A stretch of 64,000 nucleotides of DNA from Calamus simplicifolius (GCA_900491605.1 UESW01003833.1:1336195-1400194), one strand, 5' to 3'; numbered from the stretch's first letter, positions 40,791-54,500 are shown. Numbers and translations: made by a program. Notes: generated from the letters alone by a model not told the origin.

Positions 40791-42497
40791 ATACAGCTTT
40801 TTCATCTTCAAAATTTAGGATATTGAAGCTGAAGACCTGCATCAATGCATAATTTATAAAATAGTGGTGTATATATTTTTATGGCTGAAGTATAACAAAA
40901 TTATTGGTGCAAAATTCATTAGTGCAACATTCGGTGCCAAAGAAAATGCTGCCTAAACGAAGAAACCTTGCTCAAGAAAGTACTAATGGATGCCGTAGGA
41001 GCCAAGGTTTCAGGTGCTTGCGGTATACGAGGTTTTCTATTTGCCTTATTTCATTCTTTAGAAAAATAGGATAGAAATAAGGATGAGATACTAAATTCAA
41101 CCACGCAAATGTAAGAAGAAAGAAATGAAATAAAATAAAGAAGAAGAAAATAAAAAAAAAAAAAAAGCATGAATAAAATGTTAGGATATGTGCCTATAAA
41201 TAAATAAGATATATTATTTTGCTGATTAATTTGAGAAATTTTTTAATGTTATTTTTGCATGCATATTTTGATGATTTATAAATATCAAAAATTCCTGAAA
41301 TATTTAATTATGACTTTAAAAATTTTATATAAGTGTTATATAAAGGATATTATTTAAAGTAAAATAATCTAAATTTGTCCATAATTATAAATTATAAATT
41401 ATAAATTTTAATTTTAATTTAAAATTACTAGTACGATTCATTATATTATGAATGAAATGATCTCATCCAAATTGTTGATGATGGATTATCAAATAAAAGT
41501 GCTTTATATAATTTGATTATATAGGACTGGAATACGATTAATTAAAATCTTTAATAAATTTTATTATTAAAATAAAGCATTCAAAATTAATCAAATGATG
41601 GTTATATATGAATCGATCTTAATTCTGAGTAATTAATAGATTCCTATTTATTGTATTATATTTTTTGATATACTGAGTAATAACGTAGATATATAAGATC
41701 AAATTCTTGATATATTAAAAATATAATAATATAAATAGCTAGAAATATTAATATATAAGGTAAAATCCATTTCTTGAAGTCACATAGACGGGTTACCATA
41801 AGTGTTGATTCGGAGCTTGAATAATAAGAGTTATCATAAGTGTTGATTCAGGCTTGAATATAAGAGTGCTTAATTTATGATTAGATCATAAATGTATTAT
41901 TCATTAGAGAATGGTACTTATGTAAAAAGATATAATTAAAGAGGTTAATGAAAAATAGCTAACTCTAATTATGAATCATTTATGGAGGATTGATTTATAT
42001 ATAGTGACTATATCAATGGACAATTCAAATTCTTTTGAATATAATTAATTTTATAATTTTAAGAGTGCAATTCTAAATTTTTAGTGAAGTAATTTGAAAT
42101 TAATAATTTTAATATTTAATTAAGGTATTAATTAAATATTAAAATTATTGGAGCTTAAAATTATAATGTCTAAAATTCCTTTCACGGTTCCATTAAATTA
42201 TGTGAACTATAATATGTTAAGTTGAATTATTAATTTAGAATTAAAAATTTTAAATTAAATTTTACATAAAAATTAATTAGATTAATTTTTATTTTAAATA
42301 ATATGATTTTTAAACTAAATTTAAAATTATTTTAAATTAGAATTATATGGTGTGATAGGAAAAACGTCATAGACAGCCATATTTCATAAGGAGGGTACAT
42401 GTAAAAGTTATTTTATTTTGAAAAGAAAGATATCAAAAGAAACCAAGAATGAAATTATGGGAGATATATGGGTATATGGGAGAGATTTTTTTTTTTT
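40791..42497. other. AT-rich stretch, possibly containing a decayed copia LTR
   Basis: No gene is seen. TGTTAGGATATGTGCC at about 41179 looks like the start of some copia LTRs. Later words (GACTATATCAATGGACAATTC, GTGCAATTCTAAATTTTT) also look retroelement-like, but I could not define an end or a duplication. A near-duplicate of about 36-42 bp (CATAAGTGTTGATTC) is at 41798-41860. Confidence 0.35.
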
Positions 42498-43580
42498 CAC
42501 ATCACTATGGGTGCAACTTGGGCCGGGTTCAACCCGAACCCGGCCCACGGAACCCGATTTGCAGTAGTACTCAAACTCTAATTTGCTTAACCCGAATCTG
42601 AAGGATTCGGGTTGAACCCGGACCGATTTGCAACTTGGGCCGAGTTAGGGTTGCAGTCAATCCGAACCCAAGAAAACCCGAACCCGCAAAGCCACAAGCA
42701 GCAGGCACACTGGTATTGTGGAAGTAATGATTTAGCCTTGTTTATTAGGTTTAAAGTATGTAGAGCTGACAATAGTTTTATGGAAGTGATGATTCTTGGT
42801 ATAAACAGTCCACCAGAACCTTCATTACCTTTTAAAATGAGCAATATACCTTTAACCATTGCATTTTATCATGTAATGTTGGTGGGCCAAACTAGTATCT
42901 TTATTTTTTTTAATTATCTTCTTTGAGACATTTGTAACTTCTAATATGAAGTTTGCCAAAATTTTATGAAAGCATCTGGGAAAAGGTGATGAGCAGAAAA
43001 CTAAAACATCTGGAAAAGGGGTGATGAGTAAAAAATCAAAGAGCTTTGGATGGTGAATGCAATCTCGCTACTTGAAAAAGATTTCTCATACCAGACTTAT
43101 ATGGTCTTCTAACTGGCTCTTTATATCGTCTTAATATTGATAAAGGTGACTTTATCAATACATATGGTGGCTATTGAAATGTTATGCAATATTTGGATTA
43201 CTTTGAATATGTTTTGATTTAAGAATGTACTTTTTTTTGTTTAGTCTTATGTAAAAGATGTATATTTTTAGACATGTAATTTGGAATGTGAAGCTTCTTT
43301 GTTTCAAACTTCAGCTTGTTTATACAATGTAAAGCTTATTTGTTTCAAACTTTAACTTATTTGTGCAATGTTAAGCGCTTGTTTGTTTCATATTGTCATT
43401 TTTTTTTTTTCTATCAAACCCGAATTCCAATTTGAAACTCAATCCGAACCAGATTTTTAAAAATAGGGTTAGGGTTAGGGTTAGGGTTAGGGTTGACATT
43501 TTACAAATAGGGTTAGGGTTAGGGTTAGGGTTCAGGGAAACCCAAGTTTCATGAGCCCGAGTTGCATCCCTACACATCAC
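42498..43580. mobile_element. Non-autonomous hAT-like element with 8-bp duplication
   Basis: The element at 42506-43572 is flanked by CACATCAC on both sides (42498-42505 and 43573-43580), the 8-bp size of hAT insertions. Ends: TATGGGTGCAACTTGGGCC on the left; the right end read inward is TAGGGATGCAACTCGGGCT. Inside are AACCCGAACCCGG-rich subterminal repeats and two TTAGGG arrays near the right end. There is no transposase. 1067 bp. Confidence 0.88.
43464..43533. repeat. Two short (TTAGGG)n arrays
   Basis: Five and four units (43464-43494 and 43508-43532) separated by TTGACATTTTACAAA, inside the right end of the hAT-like element next to AACCCGAA-type subterminal repeats. Confidence 0.9.
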
Positions 43581-43651
43581 CATGTTAAAGTTATCAAAAG
43601 AGACACGTTAAAGTTGTTATCAAAAGAAACAAACAATGGGATTATGGGAGA

Positions 43652-45924
43652 TGTTGCTGCCAAATCACTATTGAGGTGCATCGGGTGAAAGGAGAGCTTC
43701 GCGGACCTTTAGAGGACTGACAGATCACCTCCGTCAGCCGAGAACCTGCAAAAGAAAAGTCTCAGAACGATCACTATTGAGGTGCATCGGGTGAAAAGAG
43801 AGCTTCGCAGACCTTTAGAGGACTGACAGGATCACCTCCGTCAACCGAGAACCTGCAAAAAAAAAGTCTCAGACCGGTGGTTCCAGCGGGGACCCTTTGA
43901 TGCTCAAATTAGTGATGAGGAACAGAAGTTTCTTATGAATAGAGCTCGAGAGAGAGAGCATCCTCCTCTTATTGGGGGTTGGTCCTTATATACCTGTTCG
44001 GGGTCCCTCTTACCCTTTCATGATAAAGGTCAGATCTTATCTTTTGTTTAGATCGGCTTCGTAAGTTAGCGTCTGGTTGTTAGGCACGTTCTGCAAATAT
44101 CGATGGGTGCGTAATATCTATAACTGCCCATGATCGTAATTGATGTTTTAAATCGTTCAGCATTAGAATTTAGCTTTGTGGCTAAAACTATGCTAAAGGC
44201 TGAGGCCTGAGCCTGAAGTTGGAGCCGAGATCAAGGAGCCAATGCCAAAGCTGAGGTCGGAGCCGAGACTGAGGCCGAATGGAGTCTGCATGGCCGAAGG
44301 GGAGCTGGTCCAAGGCTGAATGGAGTAAGCCGAGGGCGACACAGTGGGACCGAGGCCAAATGGAATCTGCATGGCCGAAGGAGAGCTGGCCCGAGGCTGA
44401 ATGGAGTAAGCCGAAGCCGACGCGGTGGGACCGAGTCCAAATGGAATCTGCATGGCCGAAGGGGGCTCGGCAACCGGGAGCCAAACAAAACGGGAAATGG
44501 AGACAATGAGTCGAAGGAGACCGGAGGGGACCGGGATGGCTGGAAGCGGTCACTCGAGGGCTGGATCTGAAGCCGAGGTGTTGGTGCTGGGACTGGAAGA
44601 GCCAACGCCTCGGGGCAGAGTCGGGAGCCTAGTCCTGCAGACCAGGACGGACTGAGGTGGCCTGGTGAAGCCAGGGGTCCGAAGGCGGGGCGGGAAGCCG
44701 TCAAGAGTCAGGAACCGGAACTGCCCGTAGCCGGAAGATATGGAGTCCGGTCTGATCCGAGAGCGGCAGCTGGGTGCCAGGGACCGTGAGTTGGGGTCAT
44801 TCGGAATTGTCTGGGAGATGGCCGGGAGGCGAGGTATCGGCTGGGATGCCCGAGATGGAGTCGGGAATCTCTGGCCGAAGCCCAGGATGCACCCGAAACA
44901 GGGAGCAGCCATGGCGGAATCCGGGGATGGAGTTGGGACTCGGGAGCCTAAGCCCGCGAAGCCCTTTGTCCGAGCCTCTTGTCGGGATTCATGGCAAGCA
45001 GGGAGCTGGGGACAGTGACCGAACCCGAGGTCCTTCTAGGCGGTCCGCTGCCTCCCGAGGTCCTGAGGTGAGCCGCAGAAGAGTATGGTGTCGTGGACGG
45101 CGGCCGTGTAGACGAGGACGAAGGCACCGAAGGTTGGGGGATGACGTGGGGAGAGAAACTGGATTGCTTCTAATGTGGAGTTGATATCGACTTTGGCCTG
45201 GTCCAAACCACCTCTCATCCTCCCCTGCACCTTGAGCTGTGATGTGAACTTAGAGTGAAGGAGGGAGAGAGAGTGGGCAAGAGGGAGATGAGCCTGACGC
45301 TGCCGTGTTCCTTGGAAAACCCCTCCACACGCTGCTTGGGAGCAACACCCGCACCACTGAAAGGAGGGTTGGAGGAGAGAGAAAAGGTGGCGAGAGAGGG
45401 CGAGAGGGAGATGGGGATCGGGAGCTTGGTGACATGGACATGGCTCTGTTTCGCGGGTGCTCCCTTCGGGAAGAGATGAGGAAGGCCCTCAACCCCTGAG
45501 CCTCGGATGACTTGAAACAGCCAGGAAGAAATCCGAAGACATGGGGGGCCGAGCGGATAGAACGGGATGGCCCGAATTCCTCCTGTGCCGTTAGCTAAGC
45601 TTAGAGAGAGATGGCTTGCCCAGGTTGACCCTTCTCCATCTGTCATGCTTTTCTCGTGCCTTCTGGTTCGAGTTATCATAAGTTACCCCTTTTTCTTTTC
45701 CACCGCTAGGCTCTTTTATCCTTCAGGCTTGTGGCAACAGAGAGAGAGAGCGCTTGGGGCGGCCCTCGGAGAAACATCCCCGCTTCCTTCGGCTGCTCAA
45801 ATCTGATGAGAAAGCTAAACGGCTAGAAAAAGGCCGTGAGAACAGAACGTGAATAGAACATGGGGACTTGAGAAGGCTGTTTCAAGAACAAATTGCCGCT
45901 TATGGCCTGTTAACGACCCCATCA
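43652..45924 (-). mobile_element. Probable solo LTR of a Tat-type gypsy element
   Basis: TGTTGCTGCC ... CCCCATCA, 2273 bp, with no internal coding region. The flanks are GGAGA on the left and AGAGA on the right (one mismatch). It shares with the C and D LTRs a block with CCTGCAAAA..AGTC, CCGG and GGGACCCT(T/C)(C/T)GATGC. It starts with a 106-bp tandem duplication (43664-43876). It has GC-rich repeats of CATGGCCGAAGG(A/G)GAGCTGG type at 44270-44470. Strand follows from the orientation of that block in C and D. Confidence 0.7.
43664..43876. repeat. 106-bp tandem duplication at the solo LTR start
   Basis: ATCACTATTGAGGTGCATCG starts at 43664 and again at 43770. The copies differ at a few positions. 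Confidence 0.9.
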
Positions 45925-45934
45925 AGAGAGATGT

Positions 45935-46135
45935 TTTTTTTTTTACACCCCATGTTAAACTTGTCAAAAGAAACGAACAATGAGATTGTAGGAGAGATAT
46001 ATGGGATCCCTACCTTAAAATTATCAGAAGAAACGAACAATGGATTGTAGGAGAGATATATGGGATCCCTACGTTAAAATTATCAAAAGAAACGAACAAT
46101 GGGATTATAGGAGAGCTATATGAGATTGTGGAAGA
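45935..46135. repeat. Minisatellite of about 62 bp, continued at 42420 and 43580
   Basis: Three or more units with TATATGGGATCCCTAC, GTTAAA(A/C)TTATCA(A/G)AAGAAAC and GAACAATGGGATTATAGGAG. Related units lie at about 42420-42497 and 43581-43651, on the outer sides of the hAT-like element and the solo LTR. Confidence 0.8.
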
Positions 46136-48060
46136 GATTTTTTCTTCTTCGTATCACCGCATGTTAAAGTAATTTTAAAGAGTTGAAAGTTATTTTAATT
46201 TTAATCAATCAATTAAAAAAATATAGAAAAGATTCATTAAAAAAATAATGTAATTTTTTTTTTCATCATCCGAAAAAAGGATGGTAGTTATTCTTAACGT
46301 AAGAGTCTTCTCTTTCATCTTCGTTTTATCTCATATCTTATAAAATGACGTTGAAAAAGATCATGATGATGGATATAAATTATCAAATAAATTTTTAAAA
46401 TATACAATTTTATTTTTTATCTATTGTACATAAATATTTTAAAAACGGTTTGAAAAAAAAAAAAAAAAATGAAAGTACCATATGCTTTATCAAGATTCAA
46501 AATAGTCGGTGGAATAGGTTGAAACAATAAGACGTTTTGTTCTAAAGATGAAACAGGATACTTAAACGCATAAGATTTAAAGCTATAGCAGCAATAATAT
46601 TGTGATAAAAAAAGATAAGAAAAGCAAACATTAAATACAACATACATCTGATTGCTTAAAAGAGAACTAAAGTGGTGGGTTTGTTGTTTGAGATAAGACT
46701 ACATATTTGAAAATTATCAAACACCTGAAATGCGATATTATCCATCCACAGTTTAATTTAAGGATTAGATTATAAATCCTTTGCTCTTGGAGGCCCTCGT
46801 CCCCACCCTATAAATCCAAATTCAAATATCAGATTGGATAAATAAGCAATCATATTTAACGATGAAAAAATACAAGACGAATGGAGCAAACCGTATAACA
46901 GCACCCAATAGCTCGATTTGGTCAAATCAAACTTAATGGTTTATTACATAAAAAAAAAAAAAAACAAAGAACTAATGTAAACTAATTAAAGTGGTTTAAT
47001 AGAGGCAATTTATGGTAGGAACCAGTTACGTACGTCCTATAATGATTGAAAAGAGTGCTAAAATAACCAGCAATGGCCAGTCACACAACTAACATAATAA
47101 GGAAATCATAAGTAAAAGGGGACTAATTGTAAAAAGAAAAGAGAGGAAAGAGAAGAATATAGGGACAAATGAACCCTTGTTGATTATCTTTAAATAAAGA
47201 AAGAGAAGCATGATTTAAAAAAAAAAAAACGTACGGTGGCATCACTAGCAACTAATAGCATAGAAATCCTAAACAGTTAAATTCAAGGACTCTAACAAAT
47301 TAAGAAAATAAATAAAGATAGTGAGAGAAAGTAGAGACAGATAAGGACATGAATTAATCACATAGGCTATTACCTTAAGTTTACTGCCATCCTATTAAAA
47401 GCTTGGTATCCATATAACTATTATAGTATCCAAAAAAAAAAATTTGTTTATGTTGTTCCTGATATCATAAGCTTTTGTTTAAATTTTGAGGCCTTGCTTA
47501 TTTTATAACTTTTATCAATTTTTTAATAAATTTTATTATTAAAATTATAATTATTAAAATCAAACCGATCGATCGATCACCTGAATTGAAACCCAAAGGT
47601 AAGCCAGTTCAGTTCTAACATAAAATCAATATGTAAGTGATCTATAATTTGATCAACTCATTCGATTCATGTGAATCGATCAATCCAGTCCGAACCAAAT
47701 GAAATTATAAATTTTATTATCATGTTAATCTTAATTTTTTTAAATTAAAAATTAAATTTTAGTAATATAAATATATTTTTTATATTAAAATAATTGATTA
47801 ATGATTCAATTAGTAATCCAACGGTTGAACAAATAATACGATGATCCAAGCTCTTGGCCAGTACAGGACTCTAGAGGTCGTTGTTAATCTCATCATAAAA
47901 AGAAGAAACAGAGCATGACCGATGCCGATTATAGTCATGAAAGGTTAAATTGGTGACGTGGCTAAGCGGAGCCCAGGTTGAGCTTAATAAGGCATTTCTG
48001 TAATTATATCTGGTATCCAGGCTTTCTCTTGTCGAACAAGGGATCCCAGACGTGCCTTCC
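46136..48060. other. AT-rich intergenic DNA
   Basis: No supported gene. A-runs and short repeats only. It is the upstream region of the WIP gene. Confidence 0.5.
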
Positions 48061-48071
48061 GGAAACATCGC

Positions 48072-48077
48072 CACGTG
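48072..48077. promoter_or_regulatory. G-box CACGTG upstream of the WIP gene
   Basis: CCACGTGTG lies about 160-170 bp upstream of the likely first-exon sequence, a plausible bZIP/bHLH site. There is no evidence beyond the motif. Confidence 0.4.
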
Positions 48078-48239
48078 TGAGGGCCCCATGGCACGCATCT
48101 GTCACCGCCTTCCTTCTGCGTGATAATAATAAGAAAACTAATAATTTACCGATGTTAGGACCATTTAATTTATCCCATTTTTCTTATAACAATATTTTCC
48201 GCTTGCCTCTACGTCTTCAACATCGCTGATTTCTAGGTT

Positions 48240-48538
48240 TTGCGGTCCCCGATCACAAGAACCCTAATCCCGAACACAGAACCAAAGAAAGGTACGCTTT
48301 TTTTTTCTTCCAATTTACTGTTCGAATCTTTATATTTTGAGCCTTTACCCCCGGGAAATTTCGTTGGGATATCAGTTGAACCGCCGCCCGCGTACTTGAT
48401 TCCTTATGAGCGGAGTAACTTAGGATTTCGATGAGGATTACGAGGATATAGTATAGTAATTTCTTTGAAGATTTTGGGAAGTCTGTTGGAGATCATTATA
48501 AATTGTTCTAGATTTAGGTTGTTGTGGTAGGTTGAGGT
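48240..48538 (+). other. Likely 5' UTR with intron of the WIP gene
   Basis: The leader sequence (GAACCCTAATCCCGAACACA) ends in AAAGAAAG followed by GTACGC at 48292 (donor). A T-rich stretch follows, and GTTGTTGTGGTAG ends at 48530 (acceptor), 8 bp before the ATG. Intron about 48292-48530. Confidence 0.5.
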
Positions 48539-51500
48539 ATGGATTTGCAGGAGTGCTCGAAATCTAGGTTTGAGGAGGTAGGAGGGGAGAAGGAGACTGG
48601 AACCCTAGAAAAGATGGCACCTTTAGGTGGAATTAAGGTGGAGGTCAATGGTGACATGGGTCCTGAAGAGCATGTTGTGAACCATTCCCCGCTTGACATG
48701 GGTTATGCTGATGATGTTAGGGAAGAGATAGGGCGTGCATCTATTGTTGAAGCAATTATGTTGGCTCCAATAGATTCAAAGGCGAATGGAGCTGGGGTTG
48801 GAGCGGAGAATACGGCTGGTTCACCTTTGAGGTCGGCTGTATCTTCTCCAATTGCAGCGCCTACAAAGGGGTATGGGTTAAAGAAATGGCGGAGGATGAA
48901 AAGGGACTTGAATAAGGATGGAACAACCAGTGCTGATTCTGCTCAGATTCTCAAACGCAGGCTTTCACTCACGGAGCCTCAAAAGGCTCGTGATGAGAAC
49001 AAGCAGAGGAGCGATGGCGGTGGTGAGCGTGCAGGTTCGGTGGCTTCAGTAGAGTCGAGGAATGCCAGAGGGGCTCCCCTTGCAGCTGCTGGTGGCACCT
49101 TGGATCTAGAGCTTGGACTGTTGGTGGCATCTGCTGGTTTCTCCATTGGCATGGATTCTGAGGACAGTGAGGACCGAAGTAGCAAGTTTTCAACAGCTGC
49201 AAGTGCTCCAAGGTTGAGGCATGAAGCAGTTGGATTTGGGAGGGAGAGAGGCAAGGTGAAGAATATTGGTGGGAGAGGATCAGGGAATGTCTTACAGCAA
49301 AGGGGCCATCAGGGGCGAGGTGGCGGCTTAGATAACAGTAAGAAGTTTAGAGAAGGTCAGGTTAAAATTGAAAAGGAAAATTCACATTCTAGTGTAGAAT
49401 CTGACTTGAGAAGCTCTAATGCAGCTTTTATGCAGAGGGGTGGCGTGGTTAGTAATCAAAAGCAGAGTGAGAAATCTGTAAATTTTGATGAAGGGCACAG
49501 CAATGAAGCTCAGCCAAGTGAGGAAGTCCGATCAGCTTACCACAAAGAGAATGAGGAGATTGAAGATTTAGCAAAGGTTGATTTAAATGCTGAATTATTG
49601 ACAGATGAGAATGTTGAAAAATATGGGAGTCGCCAGCCACATCCAAATCTTGATCCTTTTGTTGAGTCAGTTGTTTTGCTCGAGGCAGCTCAGCAAGCTC
49701 TAGAAAGTGGTATGGCTTGTTTCTCCTTTTTAGCTGTTTTATGTAGCAAAGATTAGGCAGTGCCCTTATTTGCTGTTTTCATGTACAATGTTTTGCCTCT
49801 CCTTTTTTATGCACTGTTGGTTTCATACTATTGTTGCTGTTTTAGACTATATTCTTTCTTTTATTGTGGATAGCCTGTTAGATCATGTTGTAGAAAAATA
49901 ACAAGATTAGACTATATTCTTTCTTTTGTTGTGGATAGCCTGTTAGATCATGTTGTAGAAAATAACAAGATTGGGTTGTGGATAAAATAGTATAGAAAAT
50001 ATTGCATTCGTTTTATTCATCATCTGTGTGCTCTCTTTAAGGTGCTATGTGGGTGAGGATATAGACTGATGTACCTGAACATTGGCAGTGTTCATGTTAT
50101 CAGGGAAAAGGTGTTGGTTCTAGTGGTTGTACGTATTCTAACTCGTCTGTCATAAGTTAAGACATATTTGTTAATCACAATATTGTCATCACAAATTTGA
50201 TAATTATTTCTAGTTTTGCTGTCAAGCAAATTTGCTGATATATTCCAATGACAATTAGACTGAATGCTGCTTCAGTTGTTACTGGAAAAGCAGGGCATTT
50301 GGTTATTTTGCCAGGCACTTGATTTATTACAACACTTGAACTGATATTCAGCTAATTGTTCAGAAGGATTTACCTCTTGCATTTAATGTATGATATTATA
50401 TTCTTTGCTATAGTCCTCTTCTCCCTGACAAATTCTTTGTCTTTAATCATTTTCTACTTAACCCACTCATTCGGTCTTTCTTGTCCATATGTTTATGCTA
50501 TATGTGTGTGTACATGTGCATGCCTGTCATGTGTATGTGTATGTAGAGGAGTTGTTTGTTTCTCCAGAATTTGTCCTTCCACGAAATGCCTTATATAAAT
50601 CTCTCTCTCTCTCTCTAAAAAGAGCAATCATCTATCATAATAAAGCTTTTTGCATGGCATCTGCTGAAGGTTTGAACTGCTTTGTAACCGTGAATTGCTT
50701 TTTTTATCTACTTTGACATAGTATTTTGCTGGGTCAATTGCCTTTGCATTGCTGCATGAAATATTGCAGTTTCTGTTTACTGGGCCATAACCTTATTTGG
50801 TGTTATCTAACCTCAGTATTTCAAAAACATGGTACAGCATCCTCTTACATAGTTTCCATGAGAATATCCTCTTAAGAGCTTGTAGCTACAGTTTTTATTT
50901 CTGCAGCTCTGCCTGCTCTCCAGATTGGAGTGGCTTGCCATACTTCAATTATCTTTTCTGGATGGAGTATTCATTTTTGCATTCTTTTGTGAATAATATC
51001 AGAGAAAATTATCTTGATTCTACCCTAGTCATGCCATGCTTTCATGCTAGAATTTTACATTAAACATCCATGAGGATAATTGGTTTTTCTATGAGGATCA
51101 TCTTTGTGAGCATATATGAGGGACATGCTGGTACTGTATCAGTGTCATTGCTGAATGTGTAAATGGTTAACTGACTACACATGTTCATGCATTCTTTAAT
51201 GGACACATGCATATATTTAAAAAAGGTGTTATCAAGATCATGCATAAGTTATCTATTTCATCTTTTAAGTTCTGTCTTGAAATCTTGCACACAAATGGAA
51301 AAATTAACAAAGAATAGAAACTAAATGAGTGATTGTATCAGAAAAGGGAGTACTTTAGCCAATACTAAGAAAAAAAATTTGCTAAAAAAATTCAAGTTTT
51401 CTCTTAACCATGATTGTCAATAATACTTCTTTTTTTAAAACTTGCATAGATGATTAGTTTGTTCCAAATTAATTAGATCATAAAGCCCAACCTTTAATAT

Positions 51501-54500
51501 ATGTTCTAATGCATCCAAATTCCTCATTACGTGGAGATTGCAACCTTTTAGCAACCTTCCAACATATCCTTTGCTACTTGGAAACTCCACTATCAAAGAA
51601 TTTAGGAGTGTCGAACTTTTGGACATTTTGACATGACATGACTTCTTGGTATTCGAGGTGGAGTGCCATTATTATGTTAGCTTGAATTGTTGGCTCATAT
51701 CTTGTATTTTTGGAGCATCGGTGTCATGACTTATGATAAAAGATGTTAAAGGACACGAAAGTGCAAGAAATGAAAGTTCTAGTGAAGTGTTACAGTAATT
51801 CTTCTTTTGAACATAATATAACATAATAAAATTTTGTGCAACTTAGTACCATTGACTAGTCAACTGACTGTACTGTTTAACATAAGAACTTATTGTTTTC
51901 TTTTTGAAAGATTGTTGGAGGTCAAAGAGATTGATACCTAGGCAGCTTGAAACCTAACATTGTTACCCTGCTTAAGTAAAGCCCCTCATCTTTAACATTT
52001 GATGACTGCATTATACATGCTTGTTAGCAGTCCATGTATGAATAAAGATGCCTGTATGTTTTGTATGTTCTGTAAGCTGTCAAATAGGTGGTGGTGCAAG
52101 GTGCATATAAAGTTGTTTCAAGGTGCAAATTGGAATCAGGGAACTTGATGAAATATGCTAGTTATTACTATGTCAACTCAACTTATCTAAGCCTTTTCCC
52201 AACTACATGGGATCAGCTACATGAATCTGCTTCCTCCACTCTGCTCTATTCAGGATTAAGTCAACACTCAAATTATAAATAATCTCTTAACAGGGATGTC
52301 CTAGCCTTTCGCATAGTTTGATTTAATAGATTCATGTTTTAGGAGATCTGACGAAGTTTTACATTGGCTGTCAGCTACCTAACGCAACCCTTCTTCTTTA
52401 CCCAGGCTTGGGACCAGTCTTGGCGGAGTTCTAGTTATTACTATCTGTTAGCCTTAAATCATTTCATTCTTATCACCATGCATTTGCATATTTTGCTATT
52501 TAATCCATTATCCGTATTGTCTTTTTTTATTGTAATCAAAAGGGTAAACAGTGAGCCTTATGGCTTGTGTTTATGGTCACTATTTATGAACCCTTCTTTG
52601 ATGTGCATTCCAATCAAAGGCTATCATTGAATGCTTTCTTGAACTTCCATGTAGACTTTTAGGTTATGCCTTCTTGTTTCATTGTCATCCCATCTACTTT
52701 GTAATGTTATTTGATTAGGTTTTGGAATTACAACTCATTTCTATTTCCTTTTTTGATGAGAATAGCACCCAAATTTATGAACCTATAAGTTCTAGGTGTT
52801 TGTTTCAAGCTTTGAACTATGCATTTGGGTTTCCTAGGCAAGCCGCAAGCACATCTTTTGGGGTCTATGATGCACAAACAGGTTTATTTTACCCAGGTTT
52901 TCATGGACCGAAGTTGCTATAGCAGGATATAGGGATGTCTTTTCTTTTTATCGTAAGCTAAACTAAAAATGTATGATTGCTTAACATAGGTCTGAAGTAG
53001 GCTTTTTAAGTGCTTAAATAATTATGGCTTATAGGTACAGTAAGGTTATCCCCATGGATAGTAAATAATTCTAATGAAGATTTCTGTTTATTTTGTGGTT
53101 TTTTTCTCGTGGTGGAGTCCACACTTAATATGGGTTGTCTTAGGCTTAATTGCTTATATGATAATGGATTCTGTTGGCTTATCATTTCATTCTATTTTCC
53201 TTGAAATTATATCTAGGTCAATCTTGAAATTCAGATATATGCTACTCATTGATCTGTTCATCAAAGATCGATATACATTAAATTGGTATCATTAGCGGAA
53301 GCTCATTAAGAATAAACCACGTCATATATTTTTTTACCAACATGTTGATGGATGAAAAAAAAGCAACAATGAGATCCAACATGTGATAATAAGTTTGATT
53401 AGTTGTATTGAATTATGACCATCATATGAAAACAAATTGATGAGCAATAAAGCTGCAGAGTTAATGGTTGGATGATTGAACAAATTAGTTCAAGGAACTG
53501 AAGATTTAGTTAATGAAGAAGATTATGTACACCAGCATCAAAGAAGCAAACTTGTTGAACATCTAACAAATGACAAGTTGATAGTACCTGATGAAAGATC
53601 CATTAGAAGAACATTTTGCTAGTATAACAGAATTTAATTATGATTTATAATGATGCAAGTAAGAGATCAGCTTATCAGTCATCAAAGGGTATGAAGATCT
53701 GTCTTTGAATATTGTCCAGCATGATCAACAGATATGTTTGACCGTCTCCTTGGTTTCTCTGTCCAATCTCGTGCAGATTTGAAATTGGTTATAGCATTCC
53801 ATTATGCCAATGCAAGTCTAGACTCTCTAATTATTCATCAAGGTTCATCCCTATTATTGTAACTTATTTCTTGCATTACTTATAGAAAGCCATGTTCACA
53901 GCATTCGATTATGACTACCAAGATGGAAGCATGTAGTTATTCATCAATATTCATCCATGCTTGTAACTTATTTCTACCATTTTTTATGCAAATCCACGTT
54001 TACAAAATTTGTAGGTCCAGACATAAAAGGTTCAATCTGTGTTAAGCTGTCAGGGCTCATTGTGCCTTTGCTGCTTATGACCATATTTTCTTGATATCAT
54101 GCTCATGACTTCATTTGGTATGAGTCTCAAGCTTTCTCTAATGTATACATTCTTTTTCTTTTTACTTATTTATTTATTTATTTTTCTGGGGTAGGGGGGT
54201 GGGCAGTGTTCCTTATTCCTAGTTTTACTGCACATCCACCTGCTCTTTTCTGCTAGGATCATCAAATGTGCTCGCACATGATAATATTCTTAAGATATTC
54301 ATTTCATAGTCTTGTATCTTATGTGGTAAAATCTTGTCAACATCTTACTTTCTACTACTTCAGTCATACTCTATAACCACATTAGCTAGAGCGTGGGGTA
54401 TTGAATTTTTAGATGACTAATAAAAAATGACTTCAGTTTCACTGAAGCAAACTGGTTCTGCGCGATCCTTATGTTGCATAAAATAGCAATGTAAGAAACT

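Noticed and set aside
43464..43533. Interstitial telomere from a chromosome fusion
   Set aside because: The arrays are only five and four units long and lie inside a hAT-like element with matching subterminal repeats.
50356..53295. Several open frames of 60-90 codons within the WIP intron
   Set aside because: Leu/Phe/Tyr-rich translations of T-rich intron DNA; the flanking exons join in frame without them.
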